Source of the DNA: Burkholderia sp. OK233
Lineage (GTDB): Bacteria; Pseudomonadota; Gammaproteobacteria; Burkholderiales; Burkholderiaceae
NCBI RefSeq assembly: GCF_900230185.1
Contig: NZ_OCSR01000002.1
Coordinates: 186,001 to 250,000, forward strand
Direction of reading: 5' to 3'
Length of the DNA stretch: 64,000 nt
How positions within the stretch are numbered: the first letter of the stretch is position 1; each line of letters starts with the position of its first letter. The notes below the pieces were generated by a model. That model was not told the origin of the DNA, did not search any database, and saw only the letters and a program-made list of their open reading frames with translations. Positions 1-9,227 of the stretch are shown piece by piece. The position numbers and the translations under genes were made by a program.

Positions 1-465
1 GACCCAGGTGCGGCCCATTGCTGCCTGCGTGGTGTCATAGGGTGTCGAGAGATACGTGCGTTTAAAGACGAGTGGAAGCGTGTCGCCACTTGCAAAGTCG
101 GACTCGGAAAGCATGACAATGCCCTTTGCCGGCAACACCGGGTCCGCTACCGGGCAGGAGTCGTCGGACTGAGGCGGAACCTGTACGCCACCGCAATAGT
201 CCGCTATCCAATCCGAGGCATTCGGACAGTTGTAGTAATTCATTGCGTTATATGGATCGTCCGGGCCCGTCGACATAGGCGAAGTTCCCGCGACCTGGAT
301 AGCGCAGGTCGGGGTGCCGGGAATTCCAAGGGATTTCTGATACGTCTGCATGCATTGCATGTAATCAGCCGCGTTTGCGCCAAGCGCGACCATAAGCAGC
401 ATGCATGCGGCAAGCAGGCGTGCCGCCATACGTGCTGGATTCTCGTTCAGTCTTTTGTTTTTCAT
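1..465 (-). CDS. Exported Rhs-family protein, N-terminal part (runs off left edge)
   Basis: The first 155 residues are visible; the gene continues beyond base 1. A lysine/arginine-rich start is followed by a hydrophobic stretch (about residues 16-31, LLAACMLLMVALGANA), which reads as a Sec signal peptide cleaved after ANA. Residues about 108-155 carry the opening of an Rhs N-terminal domain of the DUF6531 type: a D-P-V segment, then SDFASGDTLPLVFKRTYLS and GRTWV. AAGGA lies six bases before the ATG. Seven cysteines follow the predicted cleavage region, which suits an exported protein. Such proteins are large polymorphic-toxin or wall-associated beta-shell proteins; the toxin end lies outside the window. 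Family call is firm, function inferred. Confidence 0.8.
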   Translation of the reverse strand, partial: MKNKRLNENPARMAARLLAACMLLMVALGANAADYMQCMQTYQKSLGIPGTPTCAIQVAGTSPMSTGPDDPYNAMNYYNCPNASDWIADYCGGVQVPPQSDDSCPVADPVLPAKGIVMLSESDFASGDTLPLVFKRTYLSTPYDTTQAAMGRTWV

Positions 466-1052
466 AGTCATCCTTATTGGTTTTACTTGTTTGAAGCCCA
501 AGCACCCTATAAGGAGCATTCCATCCCCTCTATCCGACAATTCCTAAAATTGCGACTTCCTTGCCCTCCTCACAACAGAGGCGTTCGATACCAGTCAGAA
601 CAATTCGTGAGACAACACGAAAGACCATGTAGGCCATCGACACGCAATGATGACGGCAACAAGAAAAACAGGCGCAGAAAGGCCCTCGCGACCAGTCCGG
701 TCACGAGACATTCCTGCGCAAAAGTAGATGGATGCTGAGAGGCCGGATTGGGCCAACAAGGAAGCAAGGGACGGGGTGTCCCATGAAAACCGAGCTATGC
801 GTTAGCTGCTAGCGTTCGAGCGAACGCCGCAAAGTTATCCCCAGTTTTCGTTCATAAGGCTGTGGATAACACCGCCACAACCACCCCAAACCATTGATCT
901 AAACGTATTCTGCCAAGCCGATGCAGCAGTGGTCTGCCTGACAAACAGCAATGGCCTCTTTCTAACTGGTGTGGGCCAACAGGCTAGGAAACGGCGCCGT
1001 CAGTCCAGGAAAACTGGGCGCCGTCCAGCGATTTACCCAACGTGACACACCA
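466..1052. other. Intergenic, no gene supported; two DnaA-box-like sites
   Basis: Short open frames here overlap the Rhs signal-peptide region or lack protein-like composition. The stretch is visibly less GC-rich than its flanks. At 835-844 ttatccccag and at 861-869 tgtggataa (a perfect DnaA box on the minus strand) form an inverted pair. No replication gene is near, so an origin is not supported. Confidence 0.4.
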
Positions 1053-2270
1053 TTAATACTTCTTCGCCGGCAGATCGAACGCACCACCATCATAAGCCTC
1101 GCAATACGCCTTCCAATCAGCCCCCACCTGCGCCTCGCACTGCGTCGCGAGTTCAATCAACGGCAATTGCCAATCCTTGCGATTGCCGAACGCGATCAGC
1201 TCGTCCGCAATCGACGACTTCTGCCGGCCGCCGCTGCGCAGTTGCGCCCACGCGCTCAATTGGGCCATGCTGTTGACCACTTCTTCGAGCCGCGGCAGCT
1301 TGCCGTCCCAGTCGCTCAGCGCCACGCGGTCTTCCGAAGGCTGCAAGCTGCGCAGCACATACGAGCACTGATTGAAGTCGACCGCATGCAGGAACGCCTG
1401 CGAAACCGCCTGATTACGCCGCTGAACTTCAACCACACGCTGTGCCTCGCTCTGCCACTTCGGCTGCGGCGTGCGCACATGCGGCGTCACCGAAGAAGGC
1501 AGCGCCTCTTTCAGATCGAGCAGATAGTTGCCGTCCGGCGAGCCCTTGCCTTCGACGAGAATCGCGTAGCGGTCCACGCCCAGGCTGCCGGTCCCGGCAA
1601 TCCGCCGCGCCACGTCGACGATGCGATAGAAGTCCGGATTGGGCTGCCCGGCTGCGAACTTGTGCATGAATTCGGTGACTGTGGCGCGCGCCTTGTCGCT
1701 AACCGGCAGCGCTTTCTTGCCATCCACTTTGAGCACGCGGGTCTTGCCCTTGAGCGTGGTGCGCCGGTCCAGATACGCGGCGCGCGTGCGGTTCGCCAAT
1801 GCGTCGAACAGATCACGCACCATACCGGTCGATGTCTCGGCTTCGATCCAGCGCGATTTGCCGAAGGCGAGCGCCGCGCTATAAGCATCGACCGAGGTGT
1901 GGCAGAGCGCGAGTGCCTGCGCGCGGCTCAGCTTGAGGTCGCTCGCGCCGACCAGCACGCTTGAGAGGAGCCGCACCAGTTCGTAAAGACTCGGTGCGAG
2001 GCAAGCTTCGTCGAAATCGTTGTTGTCGAAATAGACGAGGCGGTTGTCGCCCTTGTAGCTGCCGAAATTTTCCACATGCATATCGCCGCAAATCCACACC
2101 GGCGGCGCTTCGTCGAGCACCTTGTCGCGCGGCAGACGCGCGTAAAACAGATGGCAGGTGCCGCGCAGAAACACGAATGGCGAGCCGCGCATAAGCTTGT
2201 ATTTCATCGCGAGCCGTTCAGGATCGCGGCCGGTATTGAAGCTGGCGATGGTGTGTGCGATATCGGACAT
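1053..2270 (-). CDS. DUF2252 family protein
   Basis: 405 residues. The protein carries the family hallmark GDMHVENFG (about residues 70-78) followed by VYFDNNDFDEA, an arrangement like the catalytic H-x-D...N and D-x-D of aminoglycoside-phosphotransferase/kinase folds. The RGTCHLFYARLPRD segment near residues 37-50 is also typical of DUF2252. The reaction is unknown; a kinase-like fold is inferred. An upstream in-frame ATG exists at 2294, but GGAGAAACAC directly precedes the ATG at 2270, so that start was chosen. The gene is followed on the same strand by nothing close; the DUF4239 gene lies upstream on the same strand with a 42-base gap, so the two may be cotranscribed. Confidence 0.85.
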   Translation of the reverse strand: MSDIAHTIASFNTGRDPERLAMKYKLMRGSPFVFLRGTCHLFYARLPRDKVLDEAPPVWICGDMHVENFGSYKGDNRLVYFDNNDFDEACLAPSLYELVRLLSSVLVGASDLKLSRAQALALCHTSVDAYSAALAFGKSRWIEAETSTGMVRDLFDALANRTRAAYLDRRTTLKGKTRVLKVDGKKALPVSDKARATVTEFMHKFAAGQPNPDFYRIVDVARRIAGTGSLGVDRYAILVEGKGSPDGNYLLDLKEALPSSVTPHVRTPQPKWQSEAQRVVEVQRRNQAVSQAFLHAVDFNQCSYVLRSLQPSEDRVALSDWDGKLPRLEEVVNSMAQLSAWAQLRSGGRQKSSIADELIAFGNRKDWQLPLIELATQCEAQVGADWKAYCEAYDGGAFDLPAKKY

Positions 2271-2312
2271 GTGTTTCTCCTTGATACGGCTCAATGCGGG
2301 TTCAGTACGGGT

Positions 2313-3080
2313 TCAATGCGAGCGGATCGAATCCACGAGCGCATGCAGATTGAGTGGCTTGACGCGAATCACACCGCCACGCGGGCTGTCGATATCGGCG
2401 ACCAGCATGAACGACAGCGACACGATCAGCGGAACGATCAGCAACAACCCGGCTCCCGCTTTCAAACCGCGCGCGCCGTAGCCGACCAGCACATTGGCGC
2501 ACACTGCGATCAGCCCCATCAACACCCACGCCGCGAAAGGAATGCGATTCCACCACGCGGCCTGCGTGTAACCCTGCGTATTGAGCACGTCGTTCATTCC
2601 GGCGACAGCGAGCGCGGCCACCGGCGTGGGCTGCGCGGCAGCGGCGTTCTTCACTGTAGTCCACATTGCGTCCTGCAGGCGCGATGTCCCGGCATTGACC
2701 TTGGCGAGTTCGACGGCGTCACGCGTGGTGTAGAACAGTACGCGCTCGTCGAGATAGGCTTTCAGCAAGCCGCGCACGGTCGCCGCATCGGCGGCGGGCA
2801 ACAGATCGGCGCGGACGTATTCGGTGCCGATCGCATTCGCCTCTTCTTCCTCGTAGTTCTTGCGTTGATCGTAGCGGCCTACCGCCATCGAGAAAGTGAA
2901 ACCGATGATCAGCGCGAGCAGCGTCAGCGTGGCGGCCTGAATCACGCTGAAGTCGTCGCGTGCATCGTCGTCTATCTTTCTGAAGCGCCGCAGCAACGAT
3001 GCGCCGACGCGCGCCGCGAGCCACAGCGCAACGAAGGAAATGATGAACACGAGTCCTGGATAGTCGAGGAAGTTTGGCAT
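2313..3080 (-). CDS. DUF4239 (bestrophin-like) membrane protein
   Basis: 255 residues. There are two hydrophobic segments near the N-terminus (about residues 8-25 and 48-68), a soluble middle with the EEEEANAIGTEYVRADLLP segment, and two more hydrophobic segments near residues 185-230. This layout matches DUF4239 proteins, predicted inner-membrane proteins of unknown function; channel activity is only suggested by the bestrophin-like label. It lies 42 bases upstream of the DUF2252 gene on the same strand. A second, divergent member of the same family is at 17270-18073, so this window carries two. Confidence 0.75.
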   Translation of the reverse strand: MPNFLDYPGLVFIISFVALWLAARVGASLLRRFRKIDDDARDDFSVIQAATLTLLALIIGFTFSMAVGRYDQRKNYEEEEANAIGTEYVRADLLPAADAATVRGLLKAYLDERVLFYTTRDAVELAKVNAGTSRLQDAMWTTVKNAAAAQPTPVAALAVAGMNDVLNTQGYTQAAWWNRIPFAAWVLMGLIAVCANVLVGYGARGLKAGAGLLLIVPLIVSLSFMLVADIDSPRGGVIRVKPLNLHALVDSIRSH

Positions 3081-3232
3081 GGCGAGCGCTGTTCTTATCA
3101 GAGTTTTGTTGGCGGGAACGCTTTGGACGGCGATTAAACGTGCACAGCGACTGCATCATAAGAGACGCAGCGTGGATGCGGAAGCATGCGGACGGCAGGT
3201 GAACAGGTTCCCAGCCTGCAGCATGCCGACCG

Positions 3233-4195
3233 TCAGGAGCCTGTCATCAGATAGTAACGTCCGTCCGCGCTGACGTTGAAGCCGAAACCACATTCCGTCG
3301 GCGAGCCATGCGTCGCTACATCGAGCGTCTCCGGTGCGGAGAGCTTGAACTCGATCAGGCATTTGTCCGCGCGTTTGTCCGCTGGCTTGTCCGTGTGTTT
3401 GTCCTCATGTTTGTCATAAGGCGCGAGGTTGGCGATTCTCGCGGTGGCGTCGAGCGGCGCATCGCCGACACCATCGGTCACCGGCACGCGCGCCACGCCG
3501 TCGTAGAACCGCACGTAGGCCGACAGGCTGCCCATGTTCGCGCTCGGTTGACCGTCTGCGTCAACAGTCGGATACATGAAGTCGCCATCGATCCGATAGA
3601 CGCCGTGCCGCCCTTTCACCGGCTTCACCTCAATGCTGTTCCACGCGCCAAAAAACATGTAGCTGGCAAAGCGCGCGCCGTTCGGCGGCACACCGGTCAC
3701 CACCGCTTTGTCCGCAATCGCCTCGAGACGCTGACGCGCCGCCGCTACCGCGCGGCCGAGCAGCGCGTCGTTGGGATAGTCGTTGCCGCGGCTCACCGCG
3801 GTCCGGTAGTACGCGCGCGCATCCGGCAGCGCGCCCAGCTTTACTTGCACGTCACCCTGATGGACCAGCGCCATCGCCACGCGAGCCCGCGCCGAACTGG
3901 TCGCTTTCGGCGAGTTCTCTTCGTCGGCCTGCATGGCGGTGGCCTCGGCGAGCGCGGCTTCCATCGCGACCAGCGTTTGCGCGTCCTTGAGGCGCCCTGC
4001 TTCGAGCGCAGCCACGCCCAACGCCGCGCATGACGCGTTCGTGCGGCACGGCACGTCCTTGCCTGCCAGCAGGTTGCGGCGATAGAGTTCGGCGCGCGAA
4101 TCGGCCGCTTCCGTTTGCGCAGCGACGAGCACAGGCATGAGCGCTGCAATGGCAGCAGAGACGACAACGGCAGCAGCGGCGGTTTTGACGTTCAT
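3233..4195 (-). CDS. Exported alanine-rich protein with TPR-like helices
   Basis: 320 residues. A clear signal peptide covers residues 1-25 (hydrophobic core VVVSAAIAALMPVLVAA, likely cleavage after LVA). Residues about 30-150 are alanine-rich helices resembling tetratricopeptide pairs (GRLKDAQTLVAMEAALAEA; GALPDARAYYRTAVSRG). Near residues 265-285 is a highly charged run of D-K-x-x repeats (DKHEDKHTDKPADKRADK), then a short C-terminal domain ending in DGRYYLMTG. The frame stays open to 4384, but the start at 4195 was chosen because the signal peptide begins there; no strong ribosome binding site is seen. No enzymatic motif was recognised. Likely periplasmic; function unknown. Confidence 0.6.
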   Translation of the reverse strand: MNVKTAAAAVVVSAAIAALMPVLVAAQTEAADSRAELYRRNLLAGKDVPCRTNASCAALGVAALEAGRLKDAQTLVAMEAALAEATAMQADEENSPKATSSARARVAMALVHQGDVQVKLGALPDARAYYRTAVSRGNDYPNDALLGRAVAAARQRLEAIADKAVVTGVPPNGARFASYMFFGAWNSIEVKPVKGRHGVYRIDGDFMYPTVDADGQPSANMGSLSAYVRFYDGVARVPVTDGVGDAPLDATARIANLAPYDKHEDKHTDKPADKRADKCLIEFKLSAPETLDVATHGSPTECGFGFNVSADGRYYLMTGS

Positions 4196-4562
4196 GAGAA
4201 AGAGAGGACGGTGGCGACGACGTGTTTCGAACACGCGCTTCAAGTAGCCGTATGCGCCGCACGTTTGACGTGGGTTGCCACGGATGCTGGCCGTGATGCT
4301 GACAGAAAACCGGCGATTGCGCGAACCCTTGCAAGGCGGCGAAGCGGGCGGCCAATCGCGCGATTCGGCGGCAACGCCCGGCACGCGGCACTCCGTGACT
4401 TTTGAGCATGCACGCAGGCTTGCATGAAGCGCCTTCGCAGATCATGCGACACGCATCAAGCCGCCTGTCATGCATGAGTCATACATGATTTTGCGCATCG
4501 GCAAGCGTTCGTTTGAAACTGTTCCCGTATGCGGGAACAGCAGAACGAAAAGCGACGCGCCT
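4196..4562. other. Intergenic with one strong palindrome
   Basis: 367 bases between the exported-protein gene and ftrA, both on the minus strand. Apart from the hairpin listed separately I see no gene or recognised motif. Confidence 0.4.
4519..4540 (-). terminator. Hairpin downstream of ftrA
   Basis: A 9-bp perfect inverted repeat, ctgttcccg / cgggaacag with a 4-base loop, lies 22 bases beyond the ftrA stop codon. On the minus strand it is followed by tttcaa. It reads best as a weak intrinsic terminator; an operator is the alternative. Confidence 0.45.
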
Positions 4563-5540
4563 CTACCCGAGTGGTTGCACCCCGGCCTGCACCCCGAACT
4601 TCTTACGATACGCGCCTGGGCTCGTCAACGCGATACGCCGGAAATGCCGCCGCAGCGATTCCTCGGAACCGAAACCCGCCAGCTCAGCCACGCGAGCCAT
4701 CGGCAGCGGGGCCGGCGCTTCAAGGAGTTCTCGCGCGATCGCCACGCGTTCACGTACCAACCATTCGTAGGGCGCCATGCCGGTAGCGTCGTGGAACTGC
4801 CGCTGCAGCGTACGCGGGCTCATCGCCGCCCGTTCGGCCAGCGAGCGCAAGGTGTGCGGCAACGCGGGATGGCGGCGCACCCAGTCCATCAGCTTCGCGA
4901 GGCGCCCGCCTTCGTCTTGCGGCATCGGACGCGGCACGAATTGCGCCTGACCGCCTTCGCGATGCGGCGGCACCACGAGCCGCTGCGCGACCCGGTTGGC
5001 TATCGCGCTGCCGTGATCGCGCCGCACCAGATGCAGCAGCATATCGAGCCCTGCCGCCGATCCCGCCGAGGTGATGATCTGCCCTTCGTCGACATATAAC
5101 GCATCCGGCTGCACGCGCAATTGCGGATAACGCTGCTGCAATTTGTCGGCGTAGCGCCAGTGTGTCGTGACGGTCTTGCCGTCGAGCACACCCGAAGCGG
5201 CCAGCACGAACACGCCGGAGCAGATCGAGCAAAGGCGCGCGCCGCGCTCGTAGGCGGCGCGAATCTTTTTCAGCAGCGGCTCGGGCGGCAATTCGTCGGC
5301 ATCACGCCAGCCGGGGATCACGATCGTGTCAGCGCGATCGAGCAGCTTGAGCGTGTACGGCGCGGCGACGGTGATGCCGCCGGCGGCGCGAATCGGACCA
5401 GGTTCGCTCGCGCATACCGCGAAACGATACCAGTCCACGCCGAGCTCAGGACGTTCGAGCGCGAACAGTTCGGTCACACAGCCGAATTCGAACGTACAGA
5501 GCCGGTCGTAAGCCAGCGCGACGACAAGGTGATTGAGCAT
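4563..5540 (-). CDS. ftrA: GlxA/FtrA-type AraC family transcriptional regulator
   Basis: 325 residues. The N-terminal half is a DJ-1/PfpI-like domain (VVALAYDRLCTFEFG at the start; CSICSGVFVLAASGVLDGK around residues 105-123, with the nucleophile-elbow cysteine region). The C-terminal half is an AraC-type double helix-turn-helix (SLAERAAMSPRTLQRQFHD and VAELAGFGSEESLRRHFRR). This is the FtrA subgroup, typically encoded beside a rhodanese gene; here the rhodanese starts 123 bases away on the other strand, so a shared control region is likely. The regulator probably controls that neighbour and itself; ligand unknown. Confidence 0.85.
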   Translation of the reverse strand: MLNHLVVALAYDRLCTFEFGCVTELFALERPELGVDWYRFAVCASEPGPIRAAGGITVAAPYTLKLLDRADTIVIPGWRDADELPPEPLLKKIRAAYERGARLCSICSGVFVLAASGVLDGKTVTTHWRYADKLQQRYPQLRVQPDALYVDEGQIITSAGSAAGLDMLLHLVRRDHGSAIANRVAQRLVVPPHREGGQAQFVPRPMPQDEGGRLAKLMDWVRRHPALPHTLRSLAERAAMSPRTLQRQFHDATGMAPYEWLVRERVAIARELLEAPAPLPMARVAELAGFGSEESLRRHFRRIALTSPGAYRKKFGVQAGVQPLG

Positions 5541-5663
5541 GGCGTGATGTTACCGGAGATTGACGATTGCGCCACTTACCCGGCGCGTACTTCGTCGCGA
5601 CAATGAAGGCTCCTGAATCGCTTCGCCGCGCAACCGCGCTCACTGTCCAACCGGAACCTCGCC

Positions 5664-6116
5664 ATGCCGACGCACACTACCCTCACCGCCCAGAACGCCG
5701 TCACCGCCATCCCCGCCGCCGATAGCGCCGTCGCCCTTGCCCACTTCCAGGCGTCGCTGCAATTCGAAACCGACTGCGCGGACGTGTCCGCGGCACTCGC
5801 GAGCGGCACGCCCGGCTTCGTGCTGCTCGACGTGCGCAGCCCGGCGCTGTACGAACAGGGCCACGTGCCGGGTGCGCTGAACCTGCCGCACGGCAAGATC
5901 GTGGCGTCGAAGCTCGCCGGGTACCCGCAGGACACGCTGTTCGTCACCTACTGCGCGGGCCCGCACTGCAACGGCGCCGCACGCGGCGCACTGCGTCTCG
6001 CGCAGCTGGGGCGCCCCGTCAAACTGATGATCGGCGGCATCACGGGCTGGCTCGACGAGGGATTAACCCTGGTACACACCACGGCCAGCCGGGAGATGCT
6101 CAATGCCCATGACTAA
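5664..6116 (+). CDS. Rhodanese-like sulfurtransferase
   Basis: 150 residues, single rhodanese domain at about 35-140. Visible signatures are LLDVRSPALYEQGHVPGALN and the active-site segment YCAGPHCNGAARGA, where the first cysteine is in the catalytic position at the start of the loop. Rhodaneses carry sulfane sulfur as a cysteine persulfide. The ribosome binding site is weak (ccggaacc). Divergent from ftrA, with which this family is commonly paired, so regulation by FtrA is inferred. A cytoplasmic location is expected since no signal peptide is seen. Confidence 0.85.
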   Translation: MPTHTTLTAQNAVTAIPAADSAVALAHFQASLQFETDCADVSAALASGTPGFVLLDVRSPALYEQGHVPGALNLPHGKIVASKLAGYPQDTLFVTYCAGPHCNGAARGALRLAQLGRPVKLMIGGITGWLDEGLTLVHTTASREMLNAHD

Positions 6117-6196
6117 CATATTGAAAATCAATTAAATAAACGCCACCAACTGTCGATAACAAGTTCAGCCGCTTCCCTCTCGCGGTTGGACTTAAC

Positions 6197-8275
6197 ATGC
6201 AGAGCTCATACAATTTTTGGCTGGTCGCAATCTCGTTCGTCGTCGCGACGCTCGCGTCGTACACGGCGCTCGATTTGACCGGCCGCATCTTCCTGCTGGC
6301 GTCGCCCGGTCTGCGGCACGCGTGGCGTCTCGGTGGCGCCGCCGCGCTCGGGGTCGGCATCTGGTCGATGCACTTCGTCGCCATGCTCGCCTTCTCGCTG
6401 CCGATTCCGCTCGGCTACGATTTCGCGACCACGGCTTATTCGCTCGGACTCGCGATCGGCGTGTCGTATCTGGCGCTGGTCGTGACGACCCACGCGCGGC
6501 TCACGCCGCTTCGGCTCATGGCCGGCGGCGTGCTGATGGGCATCGGTATTGCCGGCATGCACTACACCGGCATGGCGGCGATGCAAATGGAGCCGGGTAT
6601 CCACTATCAGCCGGCCTGGTTCGCCGGCTCGCTGGCGATCGCGATCGGCGCCTCGACCGCCGCGCTGTGGATGGCGCGCGCACTCAGTAACGAAGACGAA
6701 CTCTACGTTTTGCGCAAACGTTTCATTGCGGCGCTGGTGATGGGCGTCGCGATCAGCGGCATGCATTACGCCGGCATGGCGGCCGCCGAATTTCCGCCCG
6801 GCGCCGTGTGCGGCGCGGCCAAGGGCGTGAACGCCGCATGGCTCGCGACTTCGGTGATCCTGTTCACGTTTGCGATTCTGATCGTCACGCTGATACTGTC
6901 GCGTTTCGATGCGCGCACCAGCTTTCTGGTCGGCGCGGTCTCGAAGCTGAACGGTCAGATCGTCCGGCTCGCCACGCTCGACACGCTGACGGGCCTGCCC
7001 AACCGCAGCACGCTGACCGACCGCATCGACCGCGCAATCCATAGCGCGCGCCGGCAGCGTTCGCTGTTCGCCATCCTGTTCATGGATCTCGACGGCTTCA
7101 AGACCATCAACGATTCACTCGGCCACTCGGCCGGCGACGAAGTGCTGTCCGCGTTCGCCCAGCGCCTTCTGCTGTGTGTGCGTGCGAGCGACACTGTCGC
7201 CCGTCTCGGCGGCGACGAATTCGTCGTGCTGTCCGAGAACCTGGCGTCAAGAGAAGACGCCGGTACGATGGCCGAAGACGTGCTCGACCGGATGCGTCAG
7301 GGCGTATGGACCGATTCGCAGCCGCTGCAGGTGATGCCGAGCATCGGCATCGCGCTCTTTCCCTACGACGGCGATACCGTCGACACGCTGCTCAAGCATG
7401 CCGACGCAGCCATGTACGAAGCCAAACGCGCGGGCCGCAGCACCTATCGCTTCTTTGAACAAAGCATGAACGAAGCCGCGACGCGCACGCTGCAAATTCA
7501 AAGTGCGCTGCACGAAGCGCTCACCGCCGGCCATTTCGCGCTGCACTTCCAGCCGAAGTTCCACGGCAGCGGCGACTCGCTGGCGGGTGCCGAAGCGCTG
7601 ATCCGCTTGAATCATCCGCAACTCGGCGCACTGGCGCCGCTCGAGTTCATTCCGATTGCCGAGCGCTCGGGCCAGATCGTGCAGATCGGCTACTGGGTCC
7701 TGCGCGAGACGTGCCGGCAGATTCGCCGCTGGGTCGACCAAGGCCTGCCGTCGATGAAAGTGGCGATCAACCTGTCGCCGCGCCAGCTGTCGCAACCGGA
7801 CCTCGTCGCGACGATGCTCGAGATCGTGCAAGCCGAAGGCGTGCAATGCGCGCAGATCATGTTCGAAATCACCGAAACCGTCGCAATGCAGGACGCGCAG
7901 AAAACCATCGAGATGATCCGCGCGTTCCAGGCAAGCGGCTTTGAAATCGCCATCGACGATTTCGGCACCGGCTATTCAAGCCTCGCCTACCTGCAACGCT
8001 TTCGCGTCAAGCAGTTGAAGATCGACCGCTTCTTCACCAACGGGCTCGACGAGCACGGACCGGAAGGCAGCGCGATCGTTTCAGCAATCATTGCGCTCGC
8101 CCACTCGCTGGAAATGGACGTGGTGGCCGAAGGCGTCGAAACCGAATCGCAGCTCGACATGCTCAAGTCGATGATGTGCGACGAGATGCAAGGCTTCCTG
8201 CTAGGCAAGCCGCTCACCGCCGACGACTTCGGCGAGCTGCTGCGGACAAGAATGGTGGCCGCATGGACATCCTGA
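6197..8275 (+). CDS. MHYT-GGDEF-EAL cyclic-di-GMP turnover protein
   Basis: 692 residues. Seven or so transmembrane helices carry three MHYT-type motifs (MHFV near residue 59, MHYT near 119, MHYA near 190), a sensor proposed to bind copper and diatomic gases. A GGDEF domain follows with intact GGDEF at about residue 337 and an RASD inhibitory site five residues before it. The EAL domain has AEALIRLNHP near 465 and DDFGTGYSSLAYL. Both catalytic signatures are canonical, so synthesis, degradation or both are possible. Inner membrane, catalytic domains in the cytoplasm. The next gene on the same strand, 113 bases downstream, is an orphan membrane protein. Confidence 0.92.
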   Translation: MQSSYNFWLVAISFVVATLASYTALDLTGRIFLLASPGLRHAWRLGGAAALGVGIWSMHFVAMLAFSLPIPLGYDFATTAYSLGLAIGVSYLALVVTTHARLTPLRLMAGGVLMGIGIAGMHYTGMAAMQMEPGIHYQPAWFAGSLAIAIGASTAALWMARALSNEDELYVLRKRFIAALVMGVAISGMHYAGMAAAEFPPGAVCGAAKGVNAAWLATSVILFTFAILIVTLILSRFDARTSFLVGAVSKLNGQIVRLATLDTLTGLPNRSTLTDRIDRAIHSARRQRSLFAILFMDLDGFKTINDSLGHSAGDEVLSAFAQRLLLCVRASDTVARLGGDEFVVLSENLASREDAGTMAEDVLDRMRQGVWTDSQPLQVMPSIGIALFPYDGDTVDTLLKHADAAMYEAKRAGRSTYRFFEQSMNEAATRTLQIQSALHEALTAGHFALHFQPKFHGSGDSLAGAEALIRLNHPQLGALAPLEFIPIAERSGQIVQIGYWVLRETCRQIRRWVDQGLPSMKVAINLSPRQLSQPDLVATMLEIVQAEGVQCAQIMFEITETVAMQDAQKTIEMIRAFQASGFEIAIDDFGTGYSSLAYLQRFRVKQLKIDRFFTNGLDEHGPEGSAIVSAIIALAHSLEMDVVAEGVETESQLDMLKSMMCDEMQGFLLGKPLTADDFGELLRTRMVAAWTS

Positions 8276-8388
8276 TCTGTTTGAGATGTGCATACCTTCG
8301 CGACTCAGTTCACCCATCATGGCACGCCCGCTGCGTAGCCTCGTTTTACCGATAAGCAGGAACAGACAGATTGGCTGCAGGAGACTTC

Positions 8389-9195
8389 ATGAAAATCGAC
8401 GTAGCGACGTTCCAAACGGTGTGGCTGATCACGTTCCTGTGCAGCGCCCTCATCACGACAGCGCTTTCGCGTATGTTTGCGCAGGTCAGTGCCTTCCGCT
8501 TCTGGGCCGTCGGCTTTTATCTGCTTGCCACCGCCACGGCATGCTTCGCGCTGCACAAGATCTGGCAAAACGATCTGCTGTTGCTGGCCACCGCGACGCT
8601 GGCGTTGCAGAGCCGCATTCTTATCTGGACGGGCACGCGCGACCTGTTCGGCGCATCGGCGCCGTGGCGCGCCGGCCTCGTCGTCACTGCCGTGTTCTGC
8701 GTGCTGTATGGGAGCGCGCTGGCATGGAACGCGCCGCTGGCGGTCCGCGCCAGCCTGCTGGCGCTGTTTTTCGCGCCGTGCCGCGCGGCGACGCTGTATG
8801 AAGTGTACCGGCGGCGCCGTCCGCAACTTGGGACGGCACGTATGCTGGTGGCGGTGGGTAGCGGTATCGCGACGCTCAATGCCATCGTGCCGCTCGTGCT
8901 CGTGCTGCTCGACCGCGCCAACATGACGCTGCTGTACGGCAATCCTCGCACCACCTCGGCGCTTTACGCAGTCGTGTTTGCAGGTGATCTGCTGCTGGCC
9001 ATCGGCCTGATCGTGCTGGCCTTGCGCCAATTGATCGTCGAACGCGACATGCTCGCCACGCTCGACCGCGGCGCGCTGGAGCGTCTCGCCGAGTCACGGG
9101 AAATGCGCGGACTGCGCGAATCGCGGTCACCGCGCGGCGACGTACTCGGCCACGACACGTCCACGCAACGCCAGTCGCTGCCGGGGACTGTTTGA
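8389..9195 (+). CDS. Polytopic membrane protein, sensor-like without output domain
   Basis: 268 residues with about seven hydrophobic helices between residues 5 and 215, then a short charged tail containing RDMLATLDRGALERLAESRE. CAGGAGA precedes the ATG at 8389, which favours it over a TTG six codons upstream. The helical bundle followed by a linker of this composition resembles the membrane sensor half of diguanylate cyclases, but no GGDEF domain follows. It may be a truncated or free-standing sensor; this is inference. It sits directly after the MHYT-GGDEF-EAL gene. Confidence 0.65.
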   Translation: MKIDVATFQTVWLITFLCSALITTALSRMFAQVSAFRFWAVGFYLLATATACFALHKIWQNDLLLLATATLALQSRILIWTGTRDLFGASAPWRAGLVVTAVFCVLYGSALAWNAPLAVRASLLALFFAPCRAATLYEVYRRRRPQLGTARMLVAVGSGIATLNAIVPLVLVLLDRANMTLLYGNPRTTSALYAVVFAGDLLLAIGLIVLALRQLIVERDMLATLDRGALERLAESREMRGLRESRSPRGDVLGHDTSTQRQSLPGTV

Positions 9196-9227
9196 GGCAG
9201 CGCGGGGCCGATTAGCCGGTTGGCCGC

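Noticed and set aside
969..1964. Long plus-strand open frame opposite the DUF2252 gene
   Set aside because: It is the antisense shadow of a well-supported gene; composition is Arg/His/Gln-rich and no family motif is visible. Similar antisense frames opposite other genes were dropped for the same reason.
4519..4540. Possible LexA box (CTGT...ACAG)
   Set aside because: The spacing between CTGT and ACAG is 14 bases, not the 8 of the LexA consensus. The hairpin interpretation fits better.
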